Assembly (NCBI RefSeq): GCF_024139115.2
Contig: NC_085140.1
Span: forward strand, 23,280,035-23,344,034
DNA: 64,000 nucleotides
Direction: 5' to 3'
Source: Armigeres subalbatus
Taxonomy: Eukaryota > Arthropoda > Insecta > Diptera > Culicidae
Part shown: piece by piece, positions 20,589 to 29,455 of the stretch
Layout of the letters: each line of letters starts with the position of its first letter
Numbering within the stretch: the stretch's first letter is position 1
Program-made: the position numbers and the translations under genes
The notes under the pieces: generated by a model
The model's database searches: none
The model's input: the letters and a program-made list of their open reading frames with translations, nothing else
Told to the model about the DNA's origin: nothing

Positions 20589-20826
20589 AATTTTTGTTCA
20601 TATACCGCCATCGGGGGTGAAAATGGGCCTGGGGGGTGAGAATGGGTCAACGTTCTCACCGACAGCCTGGAGGTCGTAGAGCAAAATCGTTCAAAAAGTT
20701 CTCTTATATTTTAGTCTTCTTGCCCTCAGATACATTCAATCCATTCTACAAGCATTCTAAGTAGTTGAAACAGTGACCCATTCTCACCCCCATTTGACCC
20801 ATTGTCACCCCCGACGACGGTAGGGT
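20589..20826. mobile_element. MITE with GGGGGTGAGAATGGGTCA ends
   Basis: The left end has ATCGGGGGTGAAAATGGGCC followed by GGGGGGTGAGAATGGGTCA. Reversed, the right end has GTCGGGGGTGACAATGGGTC then GGGGGTGAGAATGGGTCA. Each end carries the same two-word motif, so the termini are internally repeated as well as inverted. There is no coding capacity. Confidence 0.7.
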
Positions 20827-21011
20827 AAATGCTCCCCTATTAATAACAACCCGTATACCCATCACAATCGTCGATAAACCAAATTGAAAATTATTTTTAT
20901 TACAATATCTCACAATAATGAGCGAAATATATTCTTTTTCCAAAAGCTTGTAATATTATTTGAAATTTTGTTTGAGAAATATATTATTTTTTATTTTTTT
21001 TATTATCATAC

Positions 21012-21320
21012 TAAGGCCGGAGTGGCCTGTGCAGTGCATAAAAGTCTTCTCCATTCAGCTCGGTCCACGGCTGCACGTTGCCAATCACGCAGTCTGCGGA
21101 GGGTCCGCAAATTGTCCTCTTGCTGATCAATCCACCTTGCTCGCTATGCACCTCGCCTTCTTGTTACCGTCGGATCGTTGTCGATAACCATTTTCACCGG
21201 ATTACTCTCCGACATTCTTGCTACGTGGCCGGCCCACCGCAGTCTTCCGATTTTCGCGGTGTAAACGATGGTTCTCCCAACATGTGATGCAACTCGTGGT
21301 TCATTCGTCTCGTGCACGTA
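21012..21320 (-). pseudogene. RTE-clade LINE 3' fragment
   Basis: On the minus strand it reads RTIVYTAKIGRLRWAGHVAR, then NPVKMVIDNDPTVTRRRGA, RARWIDQQEDNLRTLRRLRD and WQRAAVDRAEWRRLLCTAQA, the C-terminal tail of RTE proteins, ending in CCACTCCGGCCTTAG. Frameshifts are present and it is 5'-truncated, as is common for LINEs. Confidence 0.8.
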
Positions 21321-21324
21321 CCGT

Positions 21325-21480
21325 TAGGGTTGAATCGATACTAGTAAATACGAGTAAACATTCGATACTTTTTATTCGATACCAAGTACTTTTGGAATCG
21401 ATACTTTGATATTCGATACCAAGTAAGTATCGAATTGAAGTACTTGGATAAATCGAGTATTGAAATATTCGTATTTTTTT
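21325..21480. repeat. Cluster of TCGATACTT words and their inversions
   Basis: TCGATAC, GAATCGATAC, ATTCGATACC and AAGTATCGAA recur about twelve times in 150 bp on both strands, giving a self-complementary block next to the RTE fragment. It looks like a MITE or simple-sequence expansion of a palindromic word. Confidence 0.5.
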
Positions 21481-21819
21481 TTAAATAATCTTAAGTTTTA
21501 GTATTATATTTCAATAAAAAATACCAAGTATTCATTTTCTGCCACTCAACACTTATTTGTGCTAATCGCGGTATATTATTAGTGAAATTCACAAAAGTGA
21601 ACTAAGTTTTATTTCATAGATTTCTTATGATTCATTTAAAATTGAGGATCGTAAATGTGGCCTATCCTCAATCCTACAGTGACCAGCCGTATCGTAATAT
21701 GCTGGACAGTCCCAGACAGTGAACTCGAGAGACTATGGATTCCATAGAAAATCTAAAAGCATTTGAAATAAGGGTCTGGAGGATGTGGGAATATTGAAAA
21801 TTGGCTTCACCATCTTCAC

Positions 21820-22003
21820 CCAATAGTTTTCTAACGGAAAATACCCAATAGCCCAGTAAAAAATGTTTTTATTATCGAAGAATTTCCACGACTGACGCGG
21901 GAATCGAACCCTCAGCTCATAATACACAACATATATACACTTACTTACTATGTCATACGCTCAAATGAACAGCACCGCAAACCGCACGGCCACGAGATCA
22001 AGA
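21820..22003 (-). mobile_element. tRNA-derived SINE
   Basis: On the minus strand CGTGGCCGTGCGGTTTGCGG (A box) is followed about 75 bases later by GAGGGTTCGATTCCCGCG, an almost perfect B box. An AT-rich body (TAATAAAAACATTTTTTACT) follows. There is no full tRNA fold, so this is a SINE and not a tRNA gene. The tail end is not defined. Confidence 0.65.
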
Positions 22004-22184
22004 TTTTAAAACATTTCTTTCCACAATATTAAGAAGATATAAAGTAATCGTTGCTAGGAAATCAAATATTTCGTATCATACTGGGTGTTGGGGGTCGATA
22101 GGACACAACATTCTTTTGAAACGATTTGATTAATATTTTAACACATTGTATTATTAAGAAAATTATTTTGAGCTTTTTAGTGGA

Positions 22185-22265
22185 ATGTCTTCACTTGTCA
22201 TAAGACGACTTTGTACAATCCCAGGAATTCAATGGGATTGTACAAACTCGTCTTATGACATTGTA
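22185..22265. repeat. Hairpin fragment of a common interspersed repeat
   Basis: TGTCATAAGACGACTTTGTACAATCCC and GGGATTGTACAAACTCGTCTTATGACA pair across an 11-base loop. The sequence before it (TTTTTAGTGGAATGTCTTCACTTG) is the same repeat family seen at 42,440-42,615 and in part at 32,415-32,470. Confidence 0.6.
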
Positions 22266-23538
22266 TTACTTAAATAGTTACTCATAATATATAACTCAAT
22301 AAATAAAGCTATCAAAATAAATAATGCATGAAGTATTAGAGTGGCCCAAGCTTATATGGAAAAGTGAAAAGTCTGGAATTTCAAACCTTGCACCCTTAAA
22401 TGACAGTTTGGGGGTCCCAGAAGCTTCCCTGAAAATTTCAGCTCATTCGGTCCAGTGGTTGGCGTGCGCAAATGGCTCAAAGTTTGTATAGGAAAAGTGA
22501 TCCAAATGTATGGGGAAACGCAACCGTTTCAGTTTTTTGCTTCTAGGTGGCGCTGTAGTCGACGTATTCCTGTTGTGGACAAAATGTAGAACCCTTTTTA
22601 TATAAGGAAGCGACTGGTGAAGACCGGATGTAAATCCCTTTGAAATTGGCCAAGTTATAAGCATCCAAAGTCGAAGGTGTCGAGCGTGTCCCCCAGGGGT
22701 GTTTAAAATGAGAGCAACGTACCTCTGATCATTGCGGCGGCGATGCAGGCGTATTCGGTGCCGTGCGAAATTAAATGCATGATTATCACGCAATCTCTCG
22801 AATTTTTATCCGATTGGTAAATACTTTCCGTGCTCTGTACAGTAGTGTAGCTAGAGAGGGAGTGGGTGACTTACCACTGAAGCCAACGAGCTGAAGTTTT
22901 TAAGGGGAGACAAAATTCATGAAATATTTGTAACGAGTTGTTTTCGGACATCGTGATGCCCGTTGCATCAATTTTAGAACGATATGATATATTCGTTACA
23001 GACAGAGGGACAGAAGGACAGAAAGACAGAGAGACCTGGGATATTATATAAGTTATATATTTTTCAAACAACAGTTTTAATGTTTATGGCATAATTTATT
23101 AACTGTATAAAACTACAAAGTTATCAACAAACAACACTCATACCTATATTAATTATTTATTTCAAGTGCTAGGCCTTCCTTTATAGCAGAGCGAGTGCAA
23201 CCTGGAAAATTTTGCCTATGCTGTTGAACAACTTTGAGAAGATATTGAAGCTGTTCTTCATTTTTTGTCAGTTTTCCACAAAAATCTTGAACTAGTTTAA
23301 CTCCTCTTTCAGCACAGTCATTCACTACCAAAAATGAATTCATTTAACTTATACTTTCAACAAATTCTTCCAATTCATCCCATATACTAGGATCTCCTTT
23401 GAGAAAATTTGCAGATATTCCAGAAATTTAAAAAAAAAATTCATCGTATTTTGAGAAACAAAATCCGAAAGCGTACAAGAAGTCAACTTATCGATCGTAG
23501 ATACTTTCAATTTTATTTTTCTTACTTCATCACCCTTA

Positions 23539-23834
23539 CACACTTAAAATTCTATGTTTACCGATTGCCGAGAATCCAACAGCCGAGATATCGGTAATAA
23601 CTTCGACGAAATTCGGTAAATTTTTTACCAGGTTTTATTTCGGTAAACTTTACCGAGTCATCGGTAATCGTTACCGAGATCTCGGCAAAAAATCAAATTT
23701 GCCGAATTTCGGCAAATTATTGACGAAATTTCGGTAAAGGAATTACCGAATCTCAGTAAAAAATATTAACGAGATCTCGGCTGTTGGAATCTCGGCAAAA
23801 ATTTTGCCGAGATCTAAAAAATAATTTAAGTGTG
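23539..23834. mobile_element. MITE of 296 bp with TA duplication, inside the transposase exon
   Basis: The ends CACACTTAAAATT and AATTTAAGTGTG are inverted; TA flanks both sides (23,537-23,538 and 23,835-23,836). Copy B shows the empty site (ACCTTTACAAGATTTTAA), which proves insertion. The body is made of repeated palindromic words: TTACCGAGATCTCGG, GAAATTTCGGTAA, TTTGCCGAATTTCGGCAAA. There is no protein. Confidence 0.9.
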
Positions 23835-24856
23835 TACAAGATTTTAAATTATGTGCCATTTTTTTTCTCTCATCAGTAGATATTTCTGGGTCGAAAAAAG
23901 CCAGAGCGACTAGTTCTTCACTCAAGTACCATAGATGATTTGCAAATCTTGAAGCCGCAGCCATATACACATTTCTTGATTGATCAGGGAAAGCATCTCG
24001 TAAAGTTATCAATTTTTTTGCCAGGTTTAGATTATTTCGTGCTGCTGATGAGGGTAAAGGAGCTTTAAACCAAGACCAAATGTAAACTCGTAAAATAAAA
24101 GCACACATTACTGGAATTTTTCGCCTTTTATCATCGGTCATGTCAAATTGGCCTCTAAACAGCCATATTTTAAGACAATATATTGCTTTCGCCATCCATC
24201 TGGCATTGCTATGTGCTCCTGGTGGCGAAAATTTAATTCTTTTCACACCAAGAAATGCTAAAGATAAATTTAGCAACTCTTTATAGTCTTGTCGTTGCTG
24301 TTGAGTATTGAGTTGGTTTTTCAAAAATTCAATCAAATGTTGTGTTTCATCACCAAGGATGTCAATAATGTTTTCGTCTACCATATTTTCATCAAAGGAT
24401 TGATCCATAGTAGGCCATGCCGATTTAAATTTTATAAAAATACTTGAAGAAGGGCCTTTTGAAGGAAATAGTTTTCCCAAGCTGCTGTCATCAAAACTTC
24501 GGCAATATGATGCCTACACGCCAGCCATAAAAGATCTCTGCCAATCCGCTTCTCGATTAGGGTACAAGCGCCTTTTTTGATTCCTGTATTTGATATTGTT
24601 GTATCAAATCCCATTGCACAGATGCGATCGCTTAGTTCCCATGCATTCATCAATTTGCAAACTTCGTTTGGCTGTCTTTCACCAGTTCCAGAAGACAATT
24701 TTGGGACTCCAAGCAGCTGAACATTTGCTCCAGAAGATACCAAAACTGGCAATCTTTCTACTTTGTCAGTAGCTGAAAAGAAAAAAAAATCCGATAGATT
24801 CTTTAAAAAAAAAGTTAAAAATATGTTACAAATAGCTTCTTAAAAAAAAACAAATA

Positions 24857-25037
24857 AGGGGAAAGACGGCTTTGGCAGGTTTTGTTCTATTATTGGCAGA
24901 GGGTTTTTGTCGACCAAATTTTATGAAATTTGGCCACAATATTCTTTGATATGCAAAGAATGTTTGAGCCAAATTTGAGCCTAGTCAGTCATAAAAAACC
25001 CCCTGCGAATAATAGAACAAAGCCGTCATTCACCCTA
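24857..25037. mobile_element. MITE in the transposase intron of copy A
   Basis: The ends AGGGGAAAGACGGCTTTGG and CCGTCATTCACCCT are inverted, with further pairing of TTGTTCTATTATTGGCAGAG and CCCTGCGAATAATAGAACAA. Copy B has no such sequence at the equivalent place (about 38,565). The exact duplication is unclear because the site is A/T-rich. Confidence 0.8.
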
Positions 25038-27265
25038 TTACCAAATGTAATCTAAAATTGTAGGAAAAAAATTTCAAATAACAAAAAAACCTATTGATTA
25101 CTTCAAATCATGCTTAGTTAGAAGATATCCAAAAATCATAACACAGAATAACACATTTCAATGCTATAAAAAATACTCAAATATATTATCTGTGAGATCT
25201 TAGAGCAGCTTTTCATACCAATGTACAACAAGTGGTCCATTTAGATCAAAATTGCTTTGGATATTTTGAGCAATCTCTTCGCGATATTCTGCACGGTCCC
25301 TTGAGATTGTTTGTCTGCTAACGGTAAAATCGTCTGAAAAATAGATAAAGTTGATAAAGATTTTGTTTTAGTTACAAGATACTATCAATATAATACAATT
25401 AAACTCAAGGAGAAAGAACAATACAATAAAAGTACTGTTAAGGAGAACTTACCTAAGTTTAGCACTTGTTAAAACCGCAGAAATAACATTTCGGTCGCTT
25501 ACACTGCATTTCGGTCGCTTAGTCCAATACGGTCTAGGGTGGCAGCTAGTACATATAGGTGTCATTATTTTTGATTTACTTCGCTCGGAAAACGCTCTAC
25601 TACTCTATCTGGAAGCAAGACATAAAAATATTGACATATAGTAGAAGTTACCATCTTATTTGATTATATTCTTACCTCCTCCATCAATAGTAAAAACGCT
25701 GGTAGCTGATTGAGATTCCAAGGAAGGCTCTGGTTCCGTTGTTGGTTCTTCTTCGATTTTGCCTTTTTTAACTCTCGCAAAGGCAGATCCAGGCCTTCCA
25801 ACTTGCAGAATAAGGAACTGTTTATCCTTATCGTTTTTAATCAAATTTAATGCATTTCGGCAAGCAATGTCAATTCTCCTTGACCTGAGATAAAGTAATA
25901 ACTAACAGGCTATCGTAGAAATAAACATAATACATAATACATAATACAATCGATCCAAATTGTTAATGAAACTAGACTCTTGCTCTTTCTGTTTATCTCC
26001 CGCGTGAGAAGATTTTTTGATAATTGCTCGCATTTTGTTAAATAATTTTAGGAGCTTAACAACAGCATTGTAGTATTTGCATTAGAGGAATTCTATATTT
26101 CTCCCAAAAAATTTGAAGTTCAGTTACTACAGTTTTAGCAGCTGGTTTTATACTCAAGTGTTGATTTTTCATTACAAAAAGCAACCGACCAAGCACATCA
26201 CCGTTTGAAGGCAACTTTACACCTTTAAAACTTTCAATTGGGACAACAAGTTCCATACTTAATTCTTCCTTAGATTTTGAATCCATTTTATGTATTCCAC
26301 TTGCACGATCAAATATCACTTCACAAAAGCAAGAAGCACATTTTTCTTGCAGGACCAGTGGTTTTGGAGATACAACAGATTTGAAGAGTGAAAAATTAGT
26401 TACGTTATATTGAGGTATACCTGTAGAAATAAAGAGCTTTTATTAGATTTTTTAATACAACAAATAGGCCTAATGATTTGGGAGTTTAAATTTTATGAAA
26501 AATTAAAATTCCTGAAACGATTGATTTTTCTGAATACCCTGTATTGAAATTGGTCTCCATAAAGGGGTAATAATAAAATGGGCCCAATATTGTTCTATAA
26601 GGAACGATCCAACCAAATATAAGGTAATTTTGAGGGATCATATCAATAATGTTGGAACTGGATGGCTGTTTATTTTTATATGAGGCTAACAAAATAAATG
26701 GAAGAAGTACTTAATTTATTTCGTGTATTTACATTCACGCTTCGAAAATTGAACTCTAGACTACAGCTTAAACCAAACTTGACCAAATTTTGAGTTCTTC
26801 AATTTATGTCAATTTTGAGTAAACTTTTTTAGCGTGTTAGCTCGAAGATAAAACGAAACCAGAAAATTGCGAGATTAAACATCGAACAATATCCCGGATG
26901 TGTTTTTCTACTAAAAAAAAAGATCCCCCCCCCTTGCCCCCCTTATTCACCTCCTCGCTCTCTAGCTACACTACTGTACAGAGTACGGAAAGTATTTACC
27001 AATCGGATAAAAATTCGCGAGATTGCTTGATAATCATGCATTTAATTTCGCACGGCACCGAATACGCCTGCATCGCCGCCCTCGACTTTGGATGCTTATA
27101 ACTTGGCCAATTTCAAAGGGATTTACATCCGGTCTTCACCAGTCGCTTTCTTATATAAAAAAGGTTCTTGATTTTGTCCACAACAGGAATCCGTCGACTA
27201 CAGCGCCACCTAGAAGCAAAAAACTGAAACGGTTGCGTTTACCCATACATTTGGATCACTTTTCC

Positions 27266-28196
27266 GAATCTATGACAAAAGGTCAAAAGACAAAAGGTCG
27301 AAAGGACAAAAGGTCGAAAGGACAAAAGGTCGAAAGACAAAAGGTCGAAAAGACAAAAGGTCGAAAGGACAAAAGGTCGAAAAGACAAAACGTCGAAAGG
27401 GACAGAAGGTCGAAAGGACAAAAGGTCGAAAGGCACAGAAGGTCGAACGGGACAAAAGGTCGAAAAGGACAAAAGGTCGAAAGGGACAAAAGGTCGAAAA
27501 GGACAAAAGGTCTATCAAGAACAAGTTAATAACAATTTGGGTGTATTCCAAAAGAATTTATGAAATGCATTTAACTTTAAGCAGAAATAACGCACTCATC
27601 TAATCAATCAAAGTTGAAGAATGAGCAATTTTCTAAGAAGGAGTAATTACTATAAGACAATATTATGAATATCTAGATAGTTCTGAAATAGATAAAAAAG
27701 ATTGTTAATAACAAATGAATAAAGCTTGTATTTCGTGAGACAGAGTTGTCCTATACCACGCAGGCGCACGCATTGAAAATACACCGGCGTACAGTACACG
27801 CCGATGTATTTGATCGAAGTGACATTTAGAAAACTCAATCATCCATCTATTAGTGGTACTTATTGAATGAATTTCATTTAATTGTTAAAAATTGTAAAAA
27901 CAAAAGAGCAGAGTTTTTGTTAACTGTGTAGGGCAACTCTGGTGCGAGATTGATTCTCTCCGTTTCAGGTTCTTGTCAATTTCAAACTTATGTCCCTTTC
28001 GACCTTTTTTCCCGTTCGCCGTTTCGTCCTGTTCGACGTTTTGTCCTTTCGACCTTTTGTCCTTTCGACCTTTTGTCCCTTTCGACCTTTTGTCCATTTC
28101 GACCATTTGTTCCTTCGGCCTTTCGTCTTTCGACGTTTTGTCTTTCGACCTTTTGTCCTTTCGACGTTTTGTCCTTCGACCTTTTGTCCCTAACCC
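27266..28196. mobile_element. Foldback element with tandem-repeat arms and 9-bp target duplication
   Basis: The insert is flanked by CACTTTTCC (27,257-27,265 and 28,197-28,205) within the right terminal repeat of hAT copy A; copy B shows related uninterrupted sequence. The left arm (27,272-27,515) is about 15 copies of GGACAAAAGGTCGAAA. The right arm (27,990-28,190) is about 13 copies of the inverse, TTTCGACCTTTTGTCC. The 470-bp centre has no conserved frame. Inverted arms built of short tandem repeats plus 9-bp duplications are the known features of Drosophila Foldback elements. Frames such as KGQKVERDKRSKGQ are artefacts of the unit. Confidence 0.8.
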
Positions 28197-28303
28197 CACT
28201 TTTCCCATACAAACTTTGAGCCATTTGCGCACGCCAACCACTGGACTGTCATTTAAGGGTGCAAGGTTTGAAATTCAGGATTTCATGCATTTTGGGCCAG
28301 TCT

Positions 28304-28640
28304 GATCTACACGTGTAACCAAAGATTTATCCACCTGTTTCAAATATGCAACATGCTCTCTGTGACTTATAGGATAGATTGTAATCAAAGCATAAGTTCT
28401 TGTACATCCAAGAGATCCTTGAAATAAGACCTTTAGATCTACACGCGTAACCAAAGATCTATCAGCCTGTTTTAAATATGATACATGCTCTTCGTGGTTC
28501 ATAGAATATACTGCGTTCAAAGCATAAGGTCTTGGTCATCCAAAAAAGTTCCAAAGTAAGCCCTTTACATCTACACGAGTAACCAAAGATCTATCGGCTT
28601 TCTTTCAAATATGGTACCTGCTCTGTGTGGTTCCAAATCA
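28304..28640 (-). repeat. 132-bp tandem repeat, minus-oriented array (2.6 units)
   Basis: Units start at 28,304, 28,436 and 28,568 (GATCTACACGNGTAACCAAAG). They are the reverse of the units at 28,773-29,430. The array begins at the end of hAT copy A. Confidence 0.85.
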
Positions 28641-28641
28641 A

Positions 28642-28765
28642 TATCTGTGGTAACGGATGAATGTGAAAGTGCTACTCTTATACAATAGACCAGGCTTGTA
28701 CCACCTACGAATTTGTCCGAATTGCTCAATACTAATGCTTATGCTAATAATAAAGCTAATACTAC
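28642..28765 (+). mobile_element. 3' part of the SINE-like retroposon seen at 17,168
   Basis: GTAACGGATGAATGTGAAAG, CAGGCTTGTACCACCTACGA and a TGCTCAATACTAATGCTTATGCTAATAAT tail match 17,510-17,603. It is the spacer between the two opposed 132-bp arrays. Confidence 0.6.
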
Positions 28766-28772
28766 ACCACTA

Positions 28773-29430
28773 AGAGCATGTACCATATTTGAAACAGGCG
28801 GACAGATCTTTGGTTTCGCGTATAGATCTAAAGGCCTTACTTCGAAAATTTTTTGGATGACCAATAACTTAGGTTTTGAACACAATCTATTCTATGAATC
28901 ACACAGAGCATATACCATATTTGAAACAGGCGGACAGATCTTTGGTTACGCGTGTAGATCTAAAGGCCTTACTTCGGGATTTTTTTGGATGACCCATAAC
29001 TTAGACTTTGAACAAAATCTATTCTATGAGTCACACAGAGCATGTACCATATTTTAAACAGGCGGACAGATCTTTTGTTACGCGTATAGATCCAAAGGCC
29101 TTACTTCGGAAATTTTTTGGATGACCAAGAACTTATGCTTTGAACACAATCTATTCTATGAGTCACACAGAGCATGTACCATATTTGAAACAGGCTGATA
29201 GATCTTTGGTTACGCGTATAGATCCAAAGGCCTTACTTCGGAATTTTTTGGATGACCATGAACTTATGCTTTGAACACAATCTATTCTATGAGTCACGTA
29301 GAGCATGTACCATATTTGAAACAGGCGGACAGATCTTTTGTTTCGCGTGTAGATCTAAAGGCCTTGTTTCGGAATTTTTTTGGAAGACCAAGAACTTAGG
29401 CTTTGAACACAATCTATTCTATGAAAAAAA
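28773..29430 (+). repeat. 132-bp tandem repeat, plus-oriented array (5 units)
   Basis: Units start at 28,773, 28,905, 29,038, 29,169 and 29,300 (AGAGCATGTACCATATTTGA). Because most units are near 132 bases (44 codons), a frame stays open across neighbours and gives repeated ACTIFETGGQIFGYACRSKG. Indels of 1-2 bases and a stop break it, and nothing else suggests coding. Confidence 0.85.
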
Positions 29431-29455
29431 CCTTAGTGTATATTGTTTACATTAA

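Larger units (their letters stand above)
23149..26420 (-). pseudogene. hAT-like transposase gene with introns (copy A)
   Basis: Four exons can be traced by splice sites: 26,420-25,676 (from IPQYNVTNFSLFKS to SVFTIDGGG, donor GTAAGAAT), 25,608-25,453 (RIGLSDRNA), 25,333-25,190 (DDFTVSRQTISRDRAEYREE to DLT) and 24,772-23,149 (ATDKVERLPVLVSSGANVQ onward). Exon 4 has GFDTT, NTG and LLWLACRHHIAEVL, the Asp and Cys-His region of hAT RNase-H folds, then GAHSNARWMAKAIYCLKIWL and WYLSEELVALAFFD, and ends with FLVVNDCAERGVKLVQDFCG. Excision of DNA by a hAT transposase is the family role. The gene is dead: a 2-base shift in exon 1, a stop in exon 3, a GT-to-AT donor change at 25,189 and a MITE in exon 4. 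Confidence 0.7.
22337..28302 (-). mobile_element. hAT-type DNA transposon, copy A (autonomous-length, disrupted)
   Basis: The left end TAGAGTGGCCCA and right end TGGGCCAGTCTG mark an element with terminal inverted repeats of roughly 0.5 kb, far longer than usual for hAT. Its interior on the minus strand encodes an intron-containing transposase (23,149-26,420). Three later insertions sit inside: MITEs at 23,539-23,834 and 24,857-25,037, and a foldback element at 27,266-28,196. The right terminal repeat also lacks about 43 bp relative to copy B. No matching 8-bp flanks were found, and the right end abuts the 132-bp repeat array, so the right flank may be rearranged. Copy B at 36,242-40,268 is a shorter sister. 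Confidence 0.75.

Noticed and set aside
21895..22003. tRNA gene on the minus strand
   Set aside because: Good A and B boxes, but spacing and folding fit a tRNA-derived SINE and not a tRNA.
27239..28305. Basic repeat proteins (KGQKVERDKRSKGQ) and their reverse frames (FRPFVLSTFCPFDLLS)
   Set aside because: Frames of 15-16-bp tandem arrays on both strands; no signal of selection or gene structure.
28713..29455. Protein with repeated FETGGQIFGYACRSKG units
   Set aside because: Stops and 1-2-base indels between units break the frame, and the opposed array shows it is a DNA repeat.
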